Part shown: positions 38,500 through 47,700 of the stretch, piece by piece | Layout: each line of letters opens with the position of its first letter | Numbering within the stretch: position 1 is the first letter of the stretch | Source of the DNA: Limnoperna fortunei | Lineage: Eukaryota; Mollusca; Bivalvia; Mytilida; Modiolidae | Assembly (NCBI GenBank): GCA_944474755.1 | Contig: OX104116.1 | Coordinates: 5,955,547-6,019,546, forward strand | Direction of reading: 5' to 3' | DNA: 64,000 nt | Program-made: the position numbers and the translations under genes | Notes under the pieces: generated by a model | Databases searched by the model: none | The model's input: the letters and a program-made list of their open reading frames with translations, nothing else | Told to the model about the DNA's origin: nothing

Positions 38500-38920
38500 G
38501 TGTTCCCACAATAACTTTTGTTCTAGTTATCCAGTTGCTTTGAAACTTTACTGTGATGTTTCTTACCATAAAAGGATGGATGGGATTGATTTTGAAGGTC
38601 GCACCATTTTTCGTTTAGAAATTAGGAACCCAAAAGGGGCCAAAAATGCCACTATTTTGTTTGTTCCCACAAAAACTTTTGTTCTAGTCATCCAAATGAA
38701 AATTTACAGTGATTTTCCATACCATTAATAGATGTATGGATGGGATTGGGTTCCCCCTTTTCTAGTTTAAAAATAAGGGGCCCAAAAAGGGCAAAAATGG
38801 TACTTTTTTATTTGTTTCCACAATAACTTTGGTTCTGGTTTACAGATTGCTTTGAAATTTTACAATAATTTTTCTTATCATAAAAGGATGAATGAGATTG
38901 AGTTTGGGGCTCCTCCTTTT
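38500..38920 (+). repeat. Tandem repeat of ~155 bp (about 2.7 units)
   Basis: Units start at about 38,503, 38,663 and 38,814 with variants of gttcccacaataacttttg, spacing 160 and 151 bases. Each unit ends with gggcccaaaaaggggc-like sequence. They directly precede the palindromic element at 38,922 and probably represent the core of a related, older element. Confidence 0.65.
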
Positions 38921-38921
38921 T

Positions 38922-40184
38922 AGCTCACCTGACCCGAAGGGTCAGGTGAGCTATTGTTATCACTTTGCGTCCGTCGGCGTCGTCGTCGGCGTCTGTAAAC
39001 TTTTTACATTTTAATCTTCTTCTCTGAAACCACTTGGCCAATTGAAACCAAACTTGGCCATAATGTTCATTGGATGGACCTTTACAAAGTTTGTGTTTTT
39101 TATTTTGATTGGTAAACCAATATGGCCGCCACCTCAAGACTTAGTTTAACATAGGACCCTATGGGAAAAAAGTTTAAAAGGGCTTCTTCTCTGAAACCGT
39201 TTAACCAATCAAAACAAAACTTACTAGCAATATTGTTTGGATGGTCCTCTATAAAGTTTGTGCTTTTGATGGGAATTGGAAATTCAAAATGGCCGCCACC
39301 GCAGGACTTAGTTTAACATAGAACCCTATGGGAAAAAGTTTTAAAAGGCTTCTTCTCTGAAACCGGTTAATCAATGGAAACAAAAACTTACTAGCAATAT
39401 TGTTTAGATGGTCCTCTATAAAGTTTGTGTTTTTTATGGCAATTGGAAATTCAAAATGGCTGCCACCGCAGGACTTAATTTAACATAGGACCCTATGGGA
39501 AAAGTTTGAAAGGCTTCTTTTCTGAAACCGGTCAACCAATGGAAACAAAACTTACTAGCAATATTGTTTGGATGGTCCTCTATAAAGTTAATGTTTTTTA
39601 TCCCATTCGGAAATTCAAAATGGCCGCCACCGCAGGACGGTTTAACATTCAACCCTATGAGAAAAAAGTTTAAAAGGGCTTCTTCTCTGAAACCGTTTAA
39701 CCAATCAAAACAAAACTTACTAGCAATATTGTTTGGATGGTCCTCTATAAAGTTTATGTTTTTTATGGCAATTGGAAATTCAAAATGGCCGCTACCGCAG
39801 GACTTAGTTTAACATAGGACTATAAGGGAAAAAGTTTTTAAAGGCTTCTTCTCTGAAACCTGTTAATCAATGGAAACAAAAACTTACTAGCAATATTGTT
39901 TGGATGGTCCTTTATAAAGTTTATGTTTTTTATGGCAATTGGAAATTCAAAATGGCAGCCACCGCCGCAGGACTTAGTTTAACATAGGACCCTATGGGCA
40001 AATAAAAAAAATCTTCTCTATACAACCGGTTAACCAATGAAACAAAGCTTTCTAGTAATATTGTTTGGATGGTCCTAATTAAAGTTTATTGACAATTACA
40101 GGACTTACTTTAACATCAGGGAAATGCCATCTTCATTTCCTTTAAAATCAGGTGAGCGATACATGCTCTTAAGAGCCTCTGGTT
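38922..40184 (+). mobile_element. Tandem-core non-autonomous element with palindromic 5' end
   Basis: The 5' end is a perfect 14-bp inverted repeat, agctcacctgaccc / gggtcaggtgagct, with a 3-base loop (38,922-38,952). Six units of about 160-171 bp follow (starts near 39,183, 39,348, 39,507, 39,678, 39,844, 40,010), each with cttcttctctgaaacc, ggatggtcctctataaagtt and aaaatggccgccacc. The 3' end is caggtgagcgatac...hairpin...cctctggtt (40,149-40,184), which repeats the caggtgagc of the 5' palindrome. Palindrome, ~160-bp tandem core and a 3' hairpin is the same plan as the HINE-like array, without sequence similarity. Class inferred from structure. Confidence 0.65.
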
Positions 40185-40826
40185 CATTTAAGGAATTATG
40201 GGCCCAAAAGGGGCAAAAATGAAACTTGGGTTTTAAGATATGTTTTAACAGATATGCCAAAATATTAATATAAACATACATTTTACAAGATACACATGGC
40301 AAAGACAAATCATTAAAATTTGATTGTATTAAATGATCCTGACTTGGTTAAAGCATATTATAGAATATCATAAGTAAATTATATCTTCACAAGATGTAAA
40401 CAACAATGAATCTCTCATATTACAATACAAAATGTGTTCCTGTTTTAATCCTCCCAATTATTTTAATTGAGTTTCCCCAATATGGTTCTAACCATATCTT
40501 TTCTTGTTATCTCTATATATGTGAAACTGTGCAGAGTGTTTGAGTGACCATACACTCTGGGCGTACTGTATATGACATCCTTTTAGTGAAAATGATATAT
40601 ATTAGTATCCCCATCTCGCCTATGCCCTATGTAACAAAAATTTATGGCACAAAAGGTTTTATGATATCACAATATAACAGCTGGATTATGAAGTTCTTTT
40701 TTAAATAAAAGTCAATAAATAAGACATATCTAGTGCATTTTATGGTAAAATATTCTATAAATGTTGTTTTTCATGGGTATTTTGTCTTTGGTACATTGCA
40801 AACTTGACATGATTTCTGGACCCAAA
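40185..40826. other. Low-copy AT-rich DNA
   Basis: No gene or repeat recognised. The first ~40 bases (ggcccaaaaggggcaaaaatg) still resemble the tandem repeat at 38,500-38,920. Confidence 0.5.
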
Positions 40827-40839
40827 TTTTTTTTCATGA

Positions 40840-41358
40840 TTGATTGATTGATTGATTGATTAATGGTGTTTAACGCCCGAGCAGCAATATTTCAGCTATA
40901 TTCAGGCGATGAACATGAAATGGATGATAAAATGAACATGAAATGATGATGAGTGAAAATGGGATGGGACACAAGGAAAAATAGGGGTAACGGATTTTAG
41001 ATTGACACTGGCAAATGGGAGGATGGATAGGGTCGGGCAGTTTAGCCTCCTGTAGCGGGATCGAAATCCCTACTCATAGCGAATACTACAGCAGCGTTCT
41101 TTAACGTGCGAGGAACGTGGCATTTTTCCCAACACGGTGCACTAATATGGTTTGCGGTCAGGTTTTCCGTATTATGGCCTGACAACCCCAGCTTGCCAGG
41201 GGTACCCCATTCAACCACCTGGGGCACACATCCCAGTCGGTCTTTAGGCAAACCGACCTGACACGCCGGTCAGGGTACTGGGCGCTATTTAGTAGCCTTT
41301 TACGACAAGCTAGCGCGACTGCGGTCTATTCTTTTAGCCACCGGATCCCGCACGGGGC
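40840..41358 (-). mobile_element. SINE-like retroelement with perfect 13-bp target duplication
   Basis: Read on the minus strand the element starts at 41,358 with gccccgtgcggg and ends in an (ATCA)n tail at 40,840, just after gttaaacaccattaatcaat. It is flanked by identical ttttttttcatga copies at 40,827-40,839 and 41,359-41,371, which defines its ends. A Pol III B-box-like sequence (gatttcgatccc) lies near 41,070, far from the head, so a standard tRNA head is not clear. The 519-bp length is long for a SINE. It may be composite. No coding capacity. Confidence 0.7.
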
Positions 41359-41371
41359 TTTTTTTTCATGA

Positions 41372-42307
41372 AAATGGCAGCCAGAAAACATGGCCTAAAG
41401 GGCTCACTTGAATTGAAAAACACAGAATTTTGTCATATTATTATTGTAATGAATAATTCTGGGTAAGATGTTGTCCTCATTTACTATACACATGGGGTGG
41501 GCCTTTATATTCATATTTTCTACCTTGCTATCCCTCGATAAAGGCCCAGCCCATACGTAAATGAGTACAACATCATACCCCTAATAAATTATTTCTTTAA
41601 TAACAAGATTTTGATGAGATTAAACCGACTGAAATGGACAACTTAAAAGCATGTGAACTATATTTATAGGAATTTTAACATGAGGTCTTTGTTCGTGTAA
41701 CAGGATAAACACATGTAAATGTAGCATACCTTGCCCGAAGTAAACGTAAAGAAAACTCGCAACCTCAACATTGACGTGTAGAAAACTAACTACCATAGAA
41801 CCACTTGACCAGTCAGGTCTTTGTGAAGTGCACTGGTGTTGCATATATTTTATTGATTTAATTCTTTATAGAAGTAGTAAGTTATATTACATTAATAAGT
41901 TAAATAAAATCTTCAAATGTCAGTAATACATGTATGATGGGTTTTTTTTATATAGGCTTGCAACTGGCAGAAGATTTTAGAAAATTGAAGATATTTAGAA
42001 GTGGTCATACATTGTATATTAAATTGTAAGTTATTAGAAAGCTATAATATAATTTTTTTTCACAGAATTATAAAAGATCTGTACCCAAGGCCAAGCTTGT
42101 ATAATGCTTTTGATGTAATAAAACTTGTTCCTTTAATGTTGTATTCTTTTCATCATTACATGTAAAAGTTGTATGCGTGTGTGATTGTGAAATAAAAATT
42201 CGGAAATAACAAAGGCACTAATTCATGCCCAAGTCCCAGAATGAGAATGTATGAAATAATGGCTGATAAAACTTGCAAGGTGTAGATATGTGTTTGAATA
42301 TTGTTTA
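41372..42307. other. Low-copy AT-rich DNA with one foldback
   Basis: Apart from the inverted repeat at 41,459-41,582 nothing is recognisable. Open frames of 60 to 74 codons show no domain. Confidence 0.5.
41459..41582. repeat. Imperfect foldback of about 120 bp
   Basis: The left arm gggtaagatgttgtcctcat and the right arm ending atgagtacaacatcataccc are near-complements, and ggtgggcctttat / ataaaggcccagcc extends the pairing inward. MITE-like, family not assigned. Confidence 0.55.
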
Positions 42308-42350
42308 ACATGGCATCCAATTTTTCTGGGGGAGGTAGCCAGAGTACCTG
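42308..42350 (-). repeat. SINE core fragment
   Basis: tggcatccaatttttctggg followed by ggaggtagccagagtacctg matches, in the same orientation, the core of the minus-strand SINE at 53,560-53,831. Only this fragment is left. Confidence 0.5.
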
Positions 42351-42479
42351 TATAAAACTTGAATGGTTTGAATTAATAATTTTTGTTCAGTTTATGTATT
42401 TAAGAAGGTGGCTTATATTATTGTAAATTGTCTAGTTATAGAAAGCTGAAAATATTGACTGTGAACTTGCTGTTTATTC

Positions 42480-43230
42480 CCAAAATATATTTTATACCCT
42501 TGCTTTGAAGAAGAGGTAGGTATACTGGTTTAGGCCTGTCTGTCTGTCCTTCAGTCTGCAACATAACTCGTAAGTTTTCTCTGTAACTACATATCACAGC
42601 CACTTGAAATTTTATAGTTGACCTAACCACGTCATCCTATATTGTGACTACCAATTTCAGGTCTGTCGCATATTTATTTCCTGTTTACCGACTTGGTCAA
42701 TTTTCAACATTAGTGGTCAATGGATAAACATTTTCATAAAAGTTTTCTTAGCAACTACTTATCACAACCACTTGAAATTATATGTGACCTTACCATATGG
42801 TCCTGTATTGCGAGTACTGATTTCAGGTCTGTCGCATATCTATTTTTTACAGGATAGCAAATTGTTCATGAAAAATAAAATAAAAAATGCAGAACTATAT
42901 TTTTACAGAATCTACATGTAAGAAACAAATAAATGTTTAATTTAACAATGATAACATTATTTTATTGTTCTTAAAATAGCTTATTAAACACTGAATCTTT
43001 CAAACCAGTAAAAGCAATTCATAATTATTGGCCCGATTTCACAGAGTGAAAAGCTGGGTAATAAAAAGGTGAATGTCGGGCATGTGGGTGGGGAAAAAAT
43101 TTTTGTAACAGTTTTCTCAGCAACATCTAATTGAGTTCTCTTAAAATTTGGTATTGAGCATCAGCATGTGCTACCATAATGTGGGAATCTATTTCAGGTC
43201 TGTCGCTCACCTACTTCCCGTTTTATTAAA
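42480..43230 (+). repeat. Degenerate tandem repeat with ttcaggtctgtcgc landmark
   Basis: Three copies of ttcaggtctgtcgc occur at about 42,656, 42,822 and 43,193. Between them are similar stretches (agttttcttagcaactacttatcacaa, cacttgaaatt). It looks like the core of another decayed tandem-core element. No ends found. Confidence 0.55.
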
Positions 43231-43713
43231 ACCTAGGCATTTCTGTTTTTCAAGGATTATTTACATCTTGCAATACTAAAAGTCAGTGCTGCACATGAAG
43301 ATCTTTTGTTTTAAATATATTTCAGCATTGCAAAAACATAAGCAATTGCATTGTGGGAAACAGCCACTAGCCAACTCGCCGGAATCCAGTTGAGAAGAAT
43401 TTTGGCAAGTTAAGTTCATCTGCCACTCGTCAGTTTGGCATGCTTAAATTTTGAGGCGAGTTCAAGAAAAAAATATGTCATGCTTTCCAAATGATAAATA
43501 ATAATTCAAAAATCGTTTTTAAGATCTTGATTTACCCAGTGTAAATGTCAAATGGTGATGGCTGTTGTTGATTAAATTTGAAAACCTACTTCCCAACTAT
43601 GGCTAGTAGATTATTCATTCGGCGAGTACTATTTCGTTTCCCACACTGCAATTGTAAAATATTATGTTGGGTCACTGCAGATGATACAAGATGTATGCTC
43701 TAAATACAACTAA
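43231..43713. other. Low-copy AT-rich DNA
   Basis: No gene or repeat recognised up to the MITE that follows. Confidence 0.45.
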
Positions 43714-43935
43714 GGGGTCATCCATAATTGTCAACATTTTCACGAGTTTGCAAAGAGCACTAAAGGGGGGAGGGGTTTCAATTTCAACATTTTTTGGGTA
43801 CGTTCTTAACTTCCGGTAATGTGAATGTGCAGGCTTGCAAAAAATGTTGACACTCTTTTGGAGGGAGGGAGGGGGTTTTCAAAAAGAGTGCTCTTTGCAA
43901 ACTTGTGAAAAATGTTGACAATTATGGATGACCCC
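43714..43935. mobile_element. MITE with ~47-bp terminal inverted repeats, TAA duplication
   Basis: The ends ggggtcatccataattgtca... and its reverse complement extend about 47 bases with few mismatches, through the shared tttgcaaagagcact. TAA flanks both ends (43,711-43,713 and 43,936-43,938). A 3-bp TWA duplication with GGG-starting ends fits the PIF/Harbinger superfamily, which is inferred. Internal sequence is non-coding. Confidence 0.75.
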
Positions 43936-43938
43936 TAA

Positions 43939-44199
43939 AATAATAAGAACTGCAATTCTGAAATGAAATTTATTTACAAATACAATTACACACTACATAT
44001 TTCCCTCTAGATTTTTGTTAACATTGGCATGATTAAAACAAAAGCTTTGAATAATATTATGTGTTGTAGAAAATGAATTATATATTGAGTTGACTAAAAA
44101 TACAGTTTAACAGCACAGAAAACTCTACTCTTGTGTGAATTGCTCATTGGCTTCTCCATGATATGTAATAGGATCTTAAAAATATTATCTAATGAGCTT
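43939..44199. other. Low-copy AT-rich DNA upstream of SINE fragments
   Basis: No recognisable feature. If the Helentron 5' end lies upstream of the SINE fragments it could fall here, but no Helentron-type end was seen. Confidence 0.4.
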
Positions 44200-44400
44200 C
44201 ATTATTGTACCTAATAGAAAATCTGCATATTGTGGTTCGAGCCTTACTGAGGCAGGGTTCCAATCTTATTGACAAGTTTGTCTTCCAAAGTTATAGGTGT
44301 TTTTTTTTCCTGGGAATTCTGTCTTCTTTCCACAATAAAAACTGGATGGCATGATATACTAGTAGCTGAAAGTGGTGTTAAACATTATTCAAACATACAG
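44200..44400 (+). mobile_element. tRNA-derived SINE fragment, plus strand
   Basis: A B-box-like ggttcgagcc lies at 44,234-44,243. The core is ctgggaattctgtcttcttt then caataaaaactggatggc (about 44,310-44,350), followed by gctgaaagtggtgttaaac and a tail attattcaaac. The same core occurs at 44,475-44,555 (plus) and 53,560-53,690 (minus). Confidence 0.6.
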
Positions 44401-44404
44401 TTCT

Positions 44405-44560
44405 AGTCTGGTGCCTGCTATGACACCAAACTAACATCATTATAGTAGGTTTCTGGTTCGAGTCTCACTTCCTTTCCAGATAAAACATGGACACTGTCAC
44501 CATGATATAGCAGAAAAATAGCCGAAAGTTGCAGTAAACATAATTCAAACAAACAAAAAA
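44405..44560 (+). mobile_element. tRNA-derived SINE fragment, plus strand, second copy
   Basis: B-box-like ggttcgagtctca at 44,455-44,467. The core resembles the previous copy (ccagataaaacatggacac, ccatgatatagc, gccgaaagttgcagtaaac) and ends in a caaacaaac tail near 44,560. It lies directly upstream of the Helentron gene. Confidence 0.6.
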
Positions 44561-44713
44561 TCAAATTTAGACCATTCACAAACCCTTATTTCCAAACTTC
44601 TTACAGTCCAATCTTCACTTTTTCTTCCTGGTTACAAATTTTGTAGCCAGAATGCAAATAGCAGTTGATAATATGAAAGCAGATTTACAGGCATAATTTT
44701 ATTTGTGATTAAC

Positions 44714-44737
44714 ATTTTCTTCTGTTTTCTTTTGTAG
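44714..44737 (+). promoter_or_regulatory. Probable 3' splice acceptor before the Rep/helicase start
   Basis: A pyrimidine-rich run (ttttcttctgttttctttt) ends in gtag directly before gtgatgggt. The TAG at 44,735-44,737 is an in-frame stop, so ATG 44,741 is the first methionine of this frame. With g at -3 and g at +4 it sits in a good initiation context. An upstream 5' UTR exon is inferred, and its donor was not located. Confidence 0.45.
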
Positions 44738-44740
44738 GTG

Positions 44741-47700
44741 ATGGGTCCAAAAGCCAAGAAGTCCCAGGCTGTAAAGGCAAAAGAACAAAAAGAAAGAATG
44801 AGGCAAAGAAGAGAAAAGATAACTAGAAAACTAGATACTAGAAACACAGAACTAGATACTAGAAACATAGAAACAGATACTAGAAACAGAAAACTAGATA
44901 CTAGAAACACAGAACTAGATACTAGAAACGTAGAAACAGATACTAGAAACAGAAAACTAGATACTAGAAACACAGAACTATATACTAGAAACATAGAAAC
45001 AGAAACTAGAAACAGAAAACTAGATACTAGAAACACAGAACTATATACTAGAAACATAGAAACAGATACTAGAAACAGAAAACTAGATACTAGAAACACA
45101 GAACTAGATACTAGAAACAGAAAACTAGATACTAGAAACACAGAACTAGATACTAGAAACACAGATCTAGATACTAGAAACACAGAACTAGATACTAGAA
45201 ACATAGAAACAGATACTAGAAACACAAAACTATATACTAGAAACACAGAAAAAGATACTAGACACTTAACAGAATTAGATGCTAGACACTTAACAGAATT
45301 AGATGCTAGACACTTAACAGAATTAGATGCTAAACACTTAACAGAATTAGATGCTAGAAACTTTACAGAAATAGATACTAGACACTTTACTATGCATAAT
45401 ATTGCAGAAATTGATACAAGAAACTTGACTGTACCAAATGCTTCAGAAAAATATAATAGAAAATTGACTGTACCAAAATTTACAAAACACAATACTAAAA
45501 GCATTACTGATGAAAATATAAATAATTATGGAAATGGTAGCTACATTTTGAAAAATACATTTAGTTTTGATACTTTCAGCAATACAACTCCGGATGACAT
45601 AGAAATGATCTCAAATGAGTATAAAAAAATGGGTGACATCAAAAAGACATGTATGGATTATGAATTGATGGGTGTCAGAAAAGTAGATGAGTCAATTAAT
45701 CAGGTATGTCTTAATTCATTATCACTAAAAAGTAACCACAAACTATTGACTATCCAAGGAAGCTTTCATCAAGGTGATTTCAGGTTTGGAACTAATGCTG
45801 GAAAACAATGTGTGGCAAATTCTCTAGCAGCTGTTGTTCATAGCAAATTAAAACCAATTGACCAGTGGAACAGTGCTTACTTGGACAATGTTCTAATACA
45901 TGGTAATGAAATTTATAATTGGATCCATGGAAATCATGAAGAGTTGTTAGTATCAGAACTGCCAGAAATGATAGAAATGTCTGATGTAGTAGTAAAATGC
46001 ATTAGAAAAGAATCAATTGGTGCAGTAATAGATGCTACTGGTAGTATTGATTTTGATTCATTTGGCAATGCACTGCCTCTAGACCAAGCTCTGCAAGAAG
46101 CTCTGATTGATGCAGATGGTTGTTTTGTGTGTGTAATGGGTTCAACTTGCATAGCAATCAAACACAGAGGAAATCTTTATTTATTTGATTCTCATGCAAG
46201 AAATGTTTTTGGCTTACAAGACGGTTGTGGAAAAAGTGTAGTGATTGAACTACAGGATATTAATCACTTGTACCATCACTTTTGGAATTTTGTCCAACAA
46301 AATGATACTGTAGAGTTTGAAATTACAGGAATTAAAATTGAAGTCAGAGATGCTGTAGTGGGATTAACTAATGATTCAGACACTGCTTGTGATCCTGTTG
46401 TTGATACTGAAATGGAACATGACCAAATAACAGTTAACCCAATAGATATATTATCAAATAATATTAATGACAATGTACTTGACCAATACACATCAGATAT
46501 TGAAGAATTAGCTTACATGACTCCACAAGGATATGATTTTAAACCACTTGACAATTTAACAAAACGAAAGTTGTGCTCAGTGTTAAATATTTCTTCAAAG
46601 CACGTTATAAAAAAGAGTAATATTTTACCAGTTCATAAAATGGGGAAACCTTTGCAAATAAAAGGCATCAGTGAAGATGGAAACTGTTTATTTCGTGCAA
46701 TTTCGTATGCAGTATCACAACGCCAAGAATATCATATGCAAGTCAGGAAGGCAATTGTTAATCACTGTTTGAGTAATGCTAAGCAATTTCATTCATTTGT
46801 AGCACCAAAAACAGTAGAAGAACACATTCAGTCAACAAGAATGACAGATAATAGTGTTTGGGGAACAGAGCTTGAAATTATAGGTGCAGCTGATCTCTTA
46901 AAGACAGATATTTTCATATATGAAAATGAAAAGTGGATAAAATACTCTGCATGTCAGGTTACTTCAAGCAGTAAGGTAAATGACCAGGCAATTTACTTGA
47001 AACATAGTTATAATCATTATGAAGTGGTACTAGCAGTAAAAAAAATAAATGACATGGAGTCTTCAGGTGAATATAATTGGAGTGGGAAAAAAAGAAAAAG
47101 TGAAAGTAAATATTCACAAAAATCAAAGAAATTAAAATTAGACATGAATTTGCCAAAAATGTCTTTTAAAGATCAAGAGTGTACAAAAGATGAACATATG
47201 GACCAAAGATTATATGATCATTCTTTGCAACAAGCCAAGTTCATAAAGCACATTGTATTAGATGGTCAAACATGTAAAGAGGTCTATTTTGGGAAAAAGG
47301 ATAAATTATATAAAGAAAGAGAGAGGTATCGCACAAACCCAACATTTAAAACCAGAAAGTTGTTACAGTGTAAAGTAAAGTATCACAGTGATAAACAATA
47401 CAGGCAACTTAAAAGTCTCAAAAATAAGCAGAAATATAGACGGGATGCAAATTTCAGATTTTGTAGAAATATGGCAAGCAAACAAAAATATGCAGAAGAT
47501 GAAAAATACAGGAAGAAATTAAAGAAATCGAGTATAAACAAGTACAAAACTGTTGCAGAACATAGAGAACAAATGATAAAAGATAATCAAAACAGATATG
47601 AAAGTGATCGATTTTATAGACAAAGTAAGTTGAAAGCAAGCAAAAAAAAGTATGCTTCTAATGTAGAGTTCAAAATGAATGTTAAAAATGCCAGCAAAAA

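Noticed and set aside
44632..45504. 290-codon minus-strand open frame with serine/valine/phenylalanine repeats
   Set aside because: It is the antisense reading of the D-T-R-N minisatellite of the Rep/helicase gene.
45782..46210. Integrated herpesvirus gene, because of the C76-type protease
   Set aside because: The domain sits in frame inside a Helitron protein with no other viral gene around it. Shared fold does not imply a viral insert.
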